A stretch of 64,000 nucleotides of DNA, taken from the NCBI GenBank assembly GCA_037444625.1, contig JBBIMA010000020.1, positions 1 to 64,000 of the forward strand. The letters run 5' to 3'. Below, one piece after another: positions 48,226 through 56,355 of the stretch. The stretch is from DTHT01 sp037444625. Its GTDB lineage: Bacteria > Acidobacteriota > Terriglobia > Bryobacterales > Bryobacteraceae. Under the pieces are notes generated by a model. The model had not been told where the DNA came from and ran no database searches. It saw only the letters and a list, made by a program, of their open reading frames with translations. Every line of letters begins with the position of its first letter. Position 1 is the first letter of the stretch. Made by a program: the position numbers and the translations under genes.

Positions 48226-48759
48226 TCAGTACTCCTTGACCAGCACGGCGGAGGCGGCGCCCGCCGGGCCCTGCTGCCTCAGCCGGAGCAACTGCTGGCG
48301 CGAAGCTTGCATCAGGATCTGGCCGGGCAGCCCGCTGCGGTCCTCCCAGGAGTAGTAAAACAGCGAGACCGCCAGCACGATCTGCTCGGCGGGCGGCACC
48401 GCCTCCAGCGACGCCGCCGCGTCCAGCAGCATCTCCCGCATGAGCTGCCGCAAGGCGGGCAGCCGCTGCTGTTTCTTCTGGTTCAGCCGCGCGATCTCTT
48501 CCTTGCTCAGGGCGGGGCGGAAGGGCGTCACGGCCGGTCCGGTCACCAGGTTGATCTCCGCCGTCAGCACGGCGCCGTAGCCGTCCAGATAGACCCCGCG
48601 CGTGGTGCCCAGCAGCAGGAAGGGCTCCTCGATGTTGGCTCGCTCCAGGCGGGCATCGAAAATCCGCTCCAGCGCCGCCAGGGATTCCCTCAGCAGGCGC
48701 GGGCGCTCGGCCGGGGCGGCCGCCAGGGCGGCCAGCAGGCATCCCACCAGCGGGGTCAT
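48226..48759 (-). CDS. Exported protein of unknown function in the secretion operon
   Basis: 177 residues. Signal-like N-terminus (VGCLLAALAAAPAERP). The mature part has GTTRGVYLDGYGAVLTAEINL, a short beta-rich stretch, and a charged helical segment (SKEEIARLNQKKQQRLPALRQLMREML). No recognised family. The ATG overlaps the anti-sigma gene's stop by 4 bases, so it is co-translated. It may belong with the sigma/anti-sigma pair rather than with the secretion apparatus. Confidence 0.72.
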   Translation of the reverse strand: MTPLVGCLLAALAAAPAERPRLLRESLAALERIFDARLERANIEEPFLLLGTTRGVYLDGYGAVLTAEINLVTGPAVTPFRPALSKEEIARLNQKKQQRLPALRQLMREMLLDAAASLEAVPPAEQIVLAVSLFYYSWEDRSGLPGQILMQASRQQLLRLRQQGPAGAASAVLVKEY

Positions 48760-49346
48760 CGCAGGCCCCCTTCCAGATTGCCGGCCAGGTGGATTTGCAG
48801 CACGTTCATGCGCTTCTTCAGCACGTTGAAGTTCTCCTCCACCGCCAGCAGGTCGGCCTTGCGCTGGAACTCCATTTCCCGGCGCACGGCCGCCACCTCC
48901 TCTTGCAGACGCCGCCGGTGCCGGGCCTCGGCCTCGGCCATCGCCTGGCGGATGAGCGGCTCCAGTCGCCGCTCGACCTCCGCGCTGACGCGCCGCTCCA
49001 GAGCCGCCGCGTCCGCCGCAGCCGGAGCAGGGGGCGCCGACGGCGAGCTCAGCAGGCCGTGCGCCGTGATGGCCAGCGCCAGCACCAGCGCCGAGGCGAA
49101 GCCCCAGCGCGGCCCCCAAGCCCACAACCAGCGCCGCCGGCCGGGCGCCGGTTCGGCCACGAAGGCGATGCGCCGCGGGATCTCCTCCTCCCGCAGGGTC
49201 AGCAAGGCCGCCTCGGTCCAGCGCAGCCGCTCGAGCTCCTCCCGGCAAGCCGCGCAGCTTGTCAGGTGCCCCTCGAGCTGAGTGCGCTCAGCCGGCCCCA
49301 CTTCGCCCAGCAGGTAAGCTTTCAGATCGAATGCCGCACACTTCAT
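48756..49346 (-). CDS. Zinc-finger anti-sigma factor (single-pass membrane)
   Basis: 196 residues. The zf-HC2 motif is HLTSCAAC with an earlier Cys3, fitting an anti-sigma domain in residues about 1-60. One transmembrane helix is at about 82-100 (FASALVLALAITAHGLL), then a long coiled-coil (about 115-180: ERRVSAEVERRLEPLIRQAMAEAEARHRRR) outside the membrane. By family the N-terminal part would sequester the ECF sigma factor encoded just upstream. Overlaps the next gene by 4 bases. Confidence 0.85.
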   Translation of the reverse strand: MKCAAFDLKAYLLGEVGPAERTQLEGHLTSCAACREELERLRWTEAALLTLREEEIPRRIAFVAEPAPGRRRWLWAWGPRWGFASALVLALAITAHGLLSSPSAPPAPAAADAAALERRVSAEVERRLEPLIRQAMAEAEARHRRRLQEEVAAVRREMEFQRKADLLAVEENFNVLKKRMNVLQIHLAGNLEGGLR

Positions 49347-49368
49347 TCCACACCCCGTTGAGCCGCGC

Positions 49369-49914
49369 TCAGCCTCCCTCGGCCCCCACCGGCGCCAGCA
49401 TCTGCTTGAGCCGGTCCAGCGCGGCGTACAGCCGCGACTTGACGGTCGAGACCGGGCAGTCCAGCGCCTCGGCCATCTCCTCGAACTTGAAGCCCTGGTA
49501 GATCTTCAGGACCACCGCCTCGCGTTGCTCGGGGCTGAGTTGGGCCAGCGCCCGCTCGACCGCCAGGCTCATTTCGACCGGGTAAAGCCGGTGGCGCAAG
49601 GTCTCCCGGGGCGGATCGGCTTCCGGCTCGGCCTCCGGCCGGCGCCGCCGCAGCAGCGAGTAGGCCTCATTGTGGGCGATGCGGAACAGCCAGGGGCCGA
49701 AGCGCCCGGCGTCCTCCAGCCGGGCCAGATTCTGATAGGCCTTCAGAAAGACCTCCTGGGCCAGATCCAGAGCGTCCTCCCGGTCGCCCACCAGGCGCAG
49801 CAGGTAGTTGAAGACGCGCTTCTCCCAGCGGGACACCAGGAGGTTGTAGCCCTCGACGTCCCCGCGTCGCGCCCGGCGAACCAGGTCGCGGTCCTCGGCT
49901 TCCCGGAAGATCAA
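49369..49914 (-). CDS. ECF (RpoE-type) sigma factor
   Basis: 181 residues from a TTG at 49914, supported by AAGGAG 8 bases upstream. Region 2 (about 20-90): YNLLVSRWEKRVFNYLLRLVGDREDALDLAQEVFLKAYQ, RFGPWLFRIAHNEAYSLLRRRR. Region 4 (about 125-175): LAQLSPEQREAVVLKIYQGFKFEEMAEALDCPVSTVKSRLYAALDRLK. By family it directs RNA polymerase to an alternative promoter. It heads the run of genes that ends with gspD, and its anti-sigma factor follows. Confidence 0.95.
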   Translation of the reverse strand: MIFREAEDRDLVRRARRGDVEGYNLLVSRWEKRVFNYLLRLVGDREDALDLAQEVFLKAYQNLARLEDAGRFGPWLFRIAHNEAYSLLRRRRPEAEPEADPPRETLRHRLYPVEMSLAVERALAQLSPEQREAVVLKIYQGFKFEEMAEALDCPVSTVKSRLYAALDRLKQMLAPVGAEGG

Positions 49915-50036
49915 CCGGCGGCTCCTTGTGGAATGACGCGGCGGCCGGCGAAAAAGTCGGCGGCCGGCCGCCTTCCCGCACTATTTTGCCGGAAGCCGCA
50001 GCCCGCCGGCCGCGATCCGCCCCGCCGCCGGGAGGC

Positions 50037-50042
50037 TATACT
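50037..50042 (+). promoter_or_regulatory. -10 element TATACT close to the uvrB ATG
   Basis: TATACT ends 9 bases before the uvrB ATG at 50052 with no Shine-Dalgarno between. No good -35 is seen. This fits the leaderless pattern found at other genes in the window. A LexA box was not recognised. Confidence 0.45.
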
Positions 50043-50051
50043 GGGTAGCGG

Positions 50052-52070
50052 ATGGGGTTCCGCCTGGCCGTCAGCTACCAGCCGCGTGGGGACCAGCAGC
50101 AGGCCATTGATCAACTGGTGCGGGGCGTGCTCGAGGGCGAGCCGCATCAGGTCCTGCTCGGAGTCACCGGCTCGGGCAAGACCTTCACCATGGCCAAGGT
50201 GATCGAGCAGGTGAACCGCCCGGCCCTGGTGCTGGCCCACAACAAGACCCTGGCCGCCCAGCTTTACCACGAGTTCAAGGCTTTCTTCCCCTCCAACGCG
50301 GTCGAGTATTTCGTCAGTTACTACGACTACTACCAGCCCGAAGCCTACCTGCCCGCCACGGATACTTACATCGAAAAGGAAGCCACCATCAACGACGAGC
50401 TCGACAAGCTGCGCCTGTCGGCCACGCGCTCCCTGTTCGAGCGCCGCGACACCATCATCGTGGCCAGCGTGAGCTGCATTTACGGCCTGGGATCGCCCGA
50501 GGCCTACTACGGCATGCTGCTCATGCTGGAGAAGGGCCAGAAGATCTCCCGCCAGCAGATCCTGCGCCGGCTGGTCGAGATCCTCTACGAGCGCAACGAC
50601 GAGGACTTCCGCCGGGGCGCCTTCCGGGTGCGCGGGGACGTGATCGAGGTCTTTCCCACTTACGACGATTACGCCTACCGCATCGAGCTGTGGGGCGACG
50701 AGATCGAGAGCCTGGCCCAGATTGACCCCCTCGACGGCCGCATCCGGCAAACCTACCTGCGCCTGCCCATTTATCCCAAGTCGCACTACGTCATGAGCGA
50801 GCAGACCCGCGAGCAGGCGCTGGCCTCGATCGAGGCCGAGCTGAAATGGTGGCGCGGGGAACTGGAAAAGCAGGGCAAGCCGGTCGAGGCGCAGCGGCTC
50901 TGGCAGCGCACCATGTTCGATCTGGAAATGATCCGCCAGATCGGTTACTGCCACGGCATCGAGAATTACTCCCGGCATTTTTCCGGGCGGCTGCCGGGCG
51001 AGGCGCCGCCCACCCTGCTGGATTATCTCCCCCAGGACGCCCTGGTCTTCATTGACGAGAGCCACCAGACCATTCCCCAGTTGCACGGCATGTACCACGG
51101 AGACCGTTCGCGCAAGCAGACCCTGGTCGAGTACGGCTTCCGCCTGCCCAGCGCGCTGGACAACCGCCCGCTGACCTTCGAGGAGTTCGAGAACCGGGTC
51201 AACCAGGTGATTTACGTCTCGGCCACCCCGGGGCCCTACGAGCTGACCAAGTCCGCCGGGGTGGTCGTCGAGCAGATCATCCGGCCCACCGGGCTGGTGG
51301 ACCCTGAGGTCGAAGTGCGCCCCGTCAAAGGGCAGGTGGACGACCTGCTCAACGAGATCCGGCAGCGGGTCGAGCGCAACGAGCGCGTGCTGGTCACCAC
51401 CCTGACCAAGCGGATGGCCGAGGATCTGGCCGAGTATTACTCGGAGGTGGGCGTGCGCTGCCGGTATCTGCATTCCGAGATCGAAACCCTGGAGCGGGTC
51501 AAGCTGCTGCGCGACCTGCGGCGGGGCGAGTACGACGTGCTGATCGGCGTGAATCTGCTCCGGGAGGGGTTGGATCTGCCCGAGGTCTCCCTGGTGGCCA
51601 TCCTGGATGCCGACAAGGAAGGGTTCCTGCGCTCGGGCGGCTCGCTCATCCAGACCATCGGGCGGGCGGCCCGCCACGTGCGGGGCAAAGCTATCCTGTA
51701 CGCCGAGACCGTCACCGAAAGCATGCGCACGGCGATCGAGGAGACCAATCGCCGCCGCAAGATCCAGACCCAGTACAACCAGGAGCACGGCATCACGCCC
51801 CAGTCCATCATCAAGCCGATTGACATGAGCCTGGTGGCGATCGCCGAAGCCGACTACGTCACCGTGCCCGCCGAGCCCGCCGAGCCCGCCGCCGAGATGA
51901 GCCCCGAGCAGCTCGAACGGCACATTTCGGAACTGGAGGCCCGGATGCGCGAGGCGGCGCGCAAGTTCGAGTTCGAGAAAGCGGCCGAGCTGCGGGACCG
52001 CATCAAGAGTCTGAAGGCGCGGCTGGTCTACGAGCAGGCGGGCACGGCGCCCGGGAGTCGGCCGGCATGA
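50052..52070 (+). CDS. uvrB: Excinuclease ABC subunit B
   Basis: 672 residues, normal length. Helicase motif I GVTGSGKTFTMAKVIE; the beta-hairpin block YYDYYQPEAYLPATDTYIEKEATIND; DEXH-like FIDESHQTIPQ; motif VI QTIGRAARH; and the C-terminal UVR domain (about 630-662: ELEARMREAARKFEFEKAAELRDRIKSLK) that recruits UvrC. By family UvrB is loaded on damaged DNA by UvrA and opens it for UvrC. Its last 4 bases overlap the next gene. Divergent from the sigma factor gene, 137 bases apart. Confidence 0.98.
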   Translation: MGFRLAVSYQPRGDQQQAIDQLVRGVLEGEPHQVLLGVTGSGKTFTMAKVIEQVNRPALVLAHNKTLAAQLYHEFKAFFPSNAVEYFVSYYDYYQPEAYLPATDTYIEKEATINDELDKLRLSATRSLFERRDTIIVASVSCIYGLGSPEAYYGMLLMLEKGQKISRQQILRRLVEILYERNDEDFRRGAFRVRGDVIEVFPTYDDYAYRIELWGDEIESLAQIDPLDGRIRQTYLRLPIYPKSHYVMSEQTREQALASIEAELKWWRGELEKQGKPVEAQRLWQRTMFDLEMIRQIGYCHGIENYSRHFSGRLPGEAPPTLLDYLPQDALVFIDESHQTIPQLHGMYHGDRSRKQTLVEYGFRLPSALDNRPLTFEEFENRVNQVIYVSATPGPYELTKSAGVVVEQIIRPTGLVDPEVEVRPVKGQVDDLLNEIRQRVERNERVLVTTLTKRMAEDLAEYYSEVGVRCRYLHSEIETLERVKLLRDLRRGEYDVLIGVNLLREGLDLPEVSLVAILDADKEGFLRSGGSLIQTIGRAARHVRGKAILYAETVTESMRTAIEETNRRRKIQTQYNQEHGITPQSIIKPIDMSLVAIAEADYVTVPAEPAEPAAEMSPEQLERHISELEARMREAARKFEFEKAAELRDRIKSLKARLVYEQAGTAPGSRPA

Positions 52071-52924
52071 AAGCGCAGCCGCTCGGACTGGTGGGGGCGG
52101 GTCCGCTGAGTCGTTCCTGTCTGACCCGGCTGCCCCGGCTGGCCGCCCGGCTGGGCCCGGTGGCGGCCCCTTCCTATCGGCTGGCCAGCCGCCTGGTGAA
52201 CACCCTGCGCGCCGGCTATCCGGTCGAGCGCTACGAAGAGCTCGGGGAGGCGCGGACCGTGCTGGTGGCGACGCCCGACGCCCTGCTGGCCGAGGTGGTC
52301 GGGGCGCTGGCGGCGGCGGTGGAGTGGACGGGCAAGGTGGTTCTGCTGTGCGACAGCCGGCAGGACTGCTCGGAACTGGCCCCGCTGGCTCGGTTGGGCG
52401 CCGCCACCGCTTCGCTCATGGCGGTTCCGGGCTTGGAGCACCGCTATGTGGTGGAAGGCGCCCGGCGCGCGGTGCGCGAGGCCCGCCAATTGCTCCACGG
52501 GGAACACGCGCGGGTGTTCGAGTTGCCGCAGGGCAATAAGGCGCTCCTGCTGGCCGCGCTGTCCTTTACGGGCGGGTTGCTGTTGCCGGTGGCCGAAGCC
52601 GGGACCAGGTGCCTGCGCGCCGCAGGGGTGCCGCCGCCCGCCTGTCACGCCCTGGGTGAGCAGCTCGTCGAGAAGACCCTGCGCGCCTTCCTGCACGCGG
52701 GCCGGAAGGGATGGAGCGGCGTGCTGGCGGAGGACAACCGGCGCGAGGTGGCGCGCGAGCTGGCGGCGCTCCGGCAGGCCGACCCGGCTCTGGCCGAGGC
52801 CTATTACAAGCTGGCCCGGCTGGCGCTGGAGCGCTTCGAGCGCGAGGCCGGCTGGCTGGAGGAACTGGTCGCCCGACAGCGGCGCTGCTCGGTTACAGTG
52901 GGAGGGAGTCCGATCTTGCCATGA
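52067..52924 (+). CDS. Rossmann-like DUF2520-type protein
   Basis: 285 residues. The N-terminal Rossmann-like domain has LGLVGAGPLSRS, a glycine-rich nucleotide-binding loop, and continues with VLVATPDALLAEVVGALAA. The C-terminal part (about 125-270) is helical, with LPQGNKALLLAALSFTGGLLLPV and LAEDNRREVARELAALRQADP, matching the layout of the Rossmann/DUF2520 pair found in many bacteria. Function is unknown. It overlaps uvrB by 4 bases and the ATG of the decayed alcohol dehydrogenase gene by 4 bases. Confidence 0.75.
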   Translation: MKAQPLGLVGAGPLSRSCLTRLPRLAARLGPVAAPSYRLASRLVNTLRAGYPVERYEELGEARTVLVATPDALLAEVVGALAAAVEWTGKVVLLCDSRQDCSELAPLARLGAATASLMAVPGLEHRYVVEGARRAVREARQLLHGEHARVFELPQGNKALLLAALSFTGGLLLPVAEAGTRCLRAAGVPPPACHALGEQLVEKTLRAFLHAGRKGWSGVLAEDNRREVARELAALRQADPALAEAYYKLARLALERFEREAGWLEELVARQRRCSVTVGGSPILP

Positions 52925-53150
52925 GCAACTTCGATCCGGCGCGGCGGTTGATTCGGGAATTCACGGGCGCCGGCTTCGCTGACCGCTGACGGGGCCTTGG
53001 ACGGCCTCTCGCACTGCCTGGAGGTGCTTTACGGCGCCGCGGGCAAGCCCCCCAGGGCCTCATGGAGCGCATCGCCCGGGAGGGCATCGGGCTGGTGCTG
53101 GAATACCTGCCGCGCGTGCTGGAGAACCCGGCCGCTGCGGCTGGCGGCCG
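52921..53150 (+). pseudogene. Decayed iron-containing alcohol dehydrogenase
   Basis: Three fragments of what looks like one gene. The ATG at 52921, coupled to the upstream stop (ATGA), gives MSNFDPARRLIREFTG and stops at 52989. Shifted by one frame, about 52991-53050 reads TGALDGLSHCLEVLYGAAG. Back in the first frame, 53062 onward reads MERIAREGIGLVLEYLPRVLENP. All three resemble separate blocks of iron-containing alcohol dehydrogenases (the middle one includes the His-containing metal-site helix), but most of the roughly 390-residue protein, including the nucleotide-binding part, is missing. It has suffered a large deletion and frameshifts. Family assignment is from motif memory and needs a search. 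Confidence 0.6.
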
Positions 53151-53264
53151 AAGTCTGTCGGCGTGCAGGATATGTGCCGGCCGGTTGAGCGCGGCGGGCG
53201 GCATGGCGGACAATAGGGAAAAAGGGCGGGCAGGCAGGATCGCCGGCCGGGGAGAGGCCCCGAA

Positions 53265-54332
53265 ATGATGGATTTCAGTCAGGCGCCGTGGTTGGTCATC
53301 TGGGAGGTGACGCGGGCTTGCGATCTGGCCTGCGTGCATTGCCGCGCCTCTGCCGATCCCGTGCGCCATCCTCTGGAATTGAGTACGGCGGAGGGCTGCG
53401 AGCTGCTCGAGCAGATCCGGCAGTTCGGCGATCCGCTGATGATCTTCACGGGCGGCGACCCTTTGAAGCGGCCCGACCTGTTCGAGCTGCTGGAATACAG
53501 CGTGGGTTTGGGGCTGCGCACCACGCTTTCGCCCAGTCCCACTCCGCTGCTGACCGGGCAGGCGATCGAACGCTTCCGCCGCTGCGGCGTGGCGCGGATC
53601 TCGATCAGCGTGGACGGTCCCGATGCGGAAAGCCATGACGGGTTCCGGGGCGTGCCGGGCTCGTTCGCGCGGGCGATGTTCGCCCTGGGGGAGGCGCGCC
53701 GGCTGGGTCTGTCCACCCAGGTCAATACCACCGTGAGCCGGCACAACTGGCGGCGGCTGGAAGAGATGGCCGATCTGGTCGAGGCCGGCGGGGCCGAGAT
53801 GTGGGACGTGTTCTTTCTGGTGCCCACCGGCCGGGCCCACAGCCGGGACGAGCTGAGCGCGGCCGAGTTCGAGGAGGTCTTCGCCTTCCTTTACGAGCGC
53901 AGCCGCCGCGCGCCTTTCGTCATCAAGACCACCGAGGCCATGCATTACCGGCGCTACGCGGCCCAGCGCCGCAAGGCCGAGGGCGACGGGCGGCGATCGG
54001 AAGGCGGGGAGCATCCGCTGCACCGCTCGCTGGGGATCAACAGCGGGCGCGGCTTCGTCTTCATCTCGCGCACCGGAGAGATTTACCCGAGCGGCTTCCT
54101 GCCGGTCTCGGCCGGTAACGTGCGCCGGCGGCGGCTGGTCGAGGTGTACCGCGAGGCGCCGTTGTTCCACGTGCTGCGCGACAGCTCCCTGCTGCGCGGC
54201 AAGTGCGGCCGCTGCCTGTACAAGAATCTCTGCGGGGGCTCGCGCTCGCGGGCCTACGCCCTGACCGGCGACTACCTGGCCGAGGACCCGCGCTGCGCCC
54301 ACCAGCCGGGCGAAGAGGCCGGAGCGGTCTAG
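53265..54332 (+). CDS. Radical SAM/SPASM protein (TIGR04053-like)
   Basis: 355 residues. The radical SAM motif CDLACVHC (Cys19, Cys23, Cys26) is near the N-terminus, followed by FTGGDPLKRPDL. The fold continues to about 220. The C-terminal SPASM-type region has CGRCLYKNLCGGSRSRAYALTGDYLAEDPRC, with cysteines for auxiliary clusters. Close relatives include heme-pathway AhbD-like and peptide-modifying enzymes, so the reaction cannot be set here. The start ATG (MMDF) follows GAGAGG at 53251-53256, 8 bases upstream. It overlaps the convergent PpiC-like gene's stop by 4 bases. No precursor peptide is visible nearby. Confidence 0.88.
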   Translation: MMDFSQAPWLVIWEVTRACDLACVHCRASADPVRHPLELSTAEGCELLEQIRQFGDPLMIFTGGDPLKRPDLFELLEYSVGLGLRTTLSPSPTPLLTGQAIERFRRCGVARISISVDGPDAESHDGFRGVPGSFARAMFALGEARRLGLSTQVNTTVSRHNWRRLEEMADLVEAGGAEMWDVFFLVPTGRAHSRDELSAAEFEEVFAFLYERSRRAPFVIKTTEAMHYRRYAAQRRKAEGDGRRSEGGEHPLHRSLGINSGRGFVFISRTGEIYPSGFLPVSAGNVRRRRLVEVYREAPLFHVLRDSSLLRGKCGRCLYKNLCGGSRSRAYALTGDYLAEDPRCAHQPGEEAGAV

Positions 54333-55354
54333 CGCATCCGGCCTTTGGTTTCCGTCACCCGGCGGGCCAGATAGTTCACCACCCGCGCCTCGTTGCGCGC
54401 CACTTCGTAGTAAGCCGCCTTCAGCAACTGGTCCTTGCGGTTGAGCAAGGTCTCCCGGATGGTCTGCTGCACGCGAGGATCCGTGAGCTCCCGCTGCCCG
54501 GCCGGCTCGCGCGAGATCAGGCGCAGAATGCGGTAGCCCTCGGCCGTGCGCACGACGGGGGAGACCTCGCCCGGCTTGAGCGACAGCAGCAGCTTGCGCA
54601 GCTCGACATCGGCCTTCTCCAGGGCCGAGGCCGGGATGAAGCCGAAATCGCCCCCGTTGGCGGCCGTGTTGGGATCCTCCGAGTAGTTCTGGGCCAGCAT
54701 CGCGAAGTCCTCGCCGGCGCGCAGGCGGGCGGCGATCATCTCGATCTTCTTGCGCGCCTCGAGCTCGTTCTGCGCCTTGTCGTTCTTGAGGTTGCGCACG
54801 TTGACGTCGGGGAAGGGGGTGACCAGGATCTGGGCGATGTGATACTGCGGCTCGGGCAGGTTGAAGCTGGCTTTGTTGGCCTGGTAAAACTCGGCCACCT
54901 CCTTGTCGGTGATGCCGATGTGGGCGGTGATCTCCTTGTTGAACAGCTTCTGAATGGAGAGGTCGCGGCGGAGCTGGGCCCGGAGGTCCTCCAGGGTGAG
55001 CTTGCGCGCCTGGAGCTGCTTCTGGAACTCCTCCTGGGTCGAGCCGGCGCGCAGTTCGTTGACCTTGGCGTCCACGTCGGCGTCCACCGCCATCAGGCCC
55101 AGCTTTTCGGCGCGCTGGAGCATGATTTCGTTGTCAATGAGGATGCGCAGCAACTCGAGCTTCTGGTACCAGACCTGCTCGTCGCTGGGCTGCTCGGGCG
55201 GATTGGGAAACTGGGATCGGTAATACTTGTCCAGCTCCTCGTAGGTGATGGGCCGGTCGTTGACGGTGGCGGCCACGTTGGCCGGCGGGGAGCGCCGGCA
55301 GGCCGCTGCCGCCGCCAGCAGCAACAGGGGCGCGAAGCTAAGCCAGCGCCGCAC
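54329..55354 (-). CDS. SurA/PpiC-type periplasmic peptidyl-prolyl isomerase
   Basis: 341 residues from GTG 55354, supported by GGAGG 8 bases upstream and preferred to an upstream extension lying inside fabD. Leader LLLLAAAAACRR suggests a lipoprotein (Cys21). The N-terminal SurA-like chaperone part is about 25-175 (NDRPITYEELDKYY, EEFQKQLQARKLTLEDLRAQLRRDLSIQKLF). The parvulin domain, about 180-290, has YHIAQILVTPF, MLAQNYSEDPNTAANGGDFGF and SPVVRTAEGYRILRL. It helps fold exported or outer-membrane proteins. Overlaps fabD's end by 17 bases. Confidence 0.9.
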   Translation of the reverse strand: MRRWLSFAPLLLLAAAAACRRSPPANVAATVNDRPITYEELDKYYRSQFPNPPEQPSDEQVWYQKLELLRILIDNEIMLQRAEKLGLMAVDADVDAKVNELRAGSTQEEFQKQLQARKLTLEDLRAQLRRDLSIQKLFNKEITAHIGITDKEVAEFYQANKASFNLPEPQYHIAQILVTPFPDVNVRNLKNDKAQNELEARKKIEMIAARLRAGEDFAMLAQNYSEDPNTAANGGDFGFIPASALEKADVELRKLLLSLKPGEVSPVVRTAEGYRILRLISREPAGQRELTDPRVQQTIRETLLNRKDQLLKAAYYEVARNEARVVNYLARRVTETKGRMR

Positions 55355-56270
55355 GGACTTCCTCCCATTGGTTCGCCTCGCCGAAGCGCAGGCAAGGCTT
55401 GTCGGGATCAATGCTGCGCAACAGGCCGCAGAGCACGCCCCCGGGACCGACCTCCAGGAAGCGCTCCACGCCCTGGGCGATCAGGTAACGCACCGACTGC
55501 GTCCAGCGCACCGGGCGCGTCACTTGCTCGATCAAGCCCTGGCGCGCCTCCGCCCCCGAACGCACTTCCCGGGCCTGCCAGTTGTTCACCAGAGGGCAAC
55601 GCAGGTCCTGGAAGGCGGTGTTGGTCAGCTCGGGCGCCAGCCGCTGTTGGGCCGGCTTCATCAGGGGACAGTGGAAGGGCGCGCTCACCGGCAGCAGAAC
55701 GGCGCGCTTGGCCCCGGCCGCGCGGGCCAACTCCATGGCCCGCTGGACCGCCCCGGCGTGCCCCGAGATGACCACCTGCTCGGGAGAGTTGAAGTTGGCC
55801 GCCGTGACCACCTCCAGGCGGGCGGCCTGGGCCAGCACGCTCTCCAGCTTGCCATCCGGCAGGCGGATCAGCGCCGCCATGGCGCCGACCCCGGGCGGCA
55901 CCGCCTCCTGCATGTACCGGCCGCGCAGGCGCACCAGCCGGAGAGCGTCGGCGAAGGTCAGGCTGCCGGCGGCGACCAGGGCCGAGTACTCGCCCAGGCT
56001 GTGGCCGGCCACGTAGTCCGGCGCCAGCCCGTGCTGCTGGAGCACGCGAAAGGCGGCTACCGAGACGGTCAACAAGGCGGGCTGAGTGTTCTCGGTCAGC
56101 TTCAGCGTCTCTTCCGGGCCTTGGAAGCAAAGCCGGGAGAGGGAGAATCCCAGCGTTTGATCGGCTTCCTGGAAGACCGCGCGGGCGGCGGGGAAGCTCT
56201 CGGCCAGGCTGCGGCCCATGCCGACCTGCTGCGAGCCCTGGCCGGGAAACAGGAAAGCGGTCTTGGGCAT
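55338..56270 (-). CDS. fabD: Malonyl-CoA:ACP transacylase FabD
   Basis: 310 residues. TAFLFPGQGSQQVGMG opens the protein; GHSLGEYSALVA has the nucleophile Ser91; the catalytic His is in PVSAPFHCPLM; VRWTQSVRYL completes the core. By family it transfers malonyl groups to acyl carrier protein for fatty acid synthesis. Start choice: an ATG at 56282 is in frame but overlaps TACAAT (56286-56281); the ATG at 56270 lies 10 bases after it, as expected for a leaderless start. The gene is isolated from other fab genes here. Confidence 0.95.
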   Translation of the reverse strand: MPKTAFLFPGQGSQQVGMGRSLAESFPAARAVFQEADQTLGFSLSRLCFQGPEETLKLTENTQPALLTVSVAAFRVLQQHGLAPDYVAGHSLGEYSALVAAGSLTFADALRLVRLRGRYMQEAVPPGVGAMAALIRLPDGKLESVLAQAARLEVVTAANFNSPEQVVISGHAGAVQRAMELARAAGAKRAVLLPVSAPFHCPLMKPAQQRLAPELTNTAFQDLRCPLVNNWQAREVRSGAEARQGLIEQVTRPVRWTQSVRYLIAQGVERFLEVGPGGVLCGLLRSIDPDKPCLRFGEANQWEEVRAALA

Positions 56271-56355
56271 CAAGCTAATCATTGTACGATGAGGGAGGGT
56301 AACCGCCGGGCGGAATTTCTCGCCTGTTTGGTTATCCGGCCCAGGAGGCTCCTGC

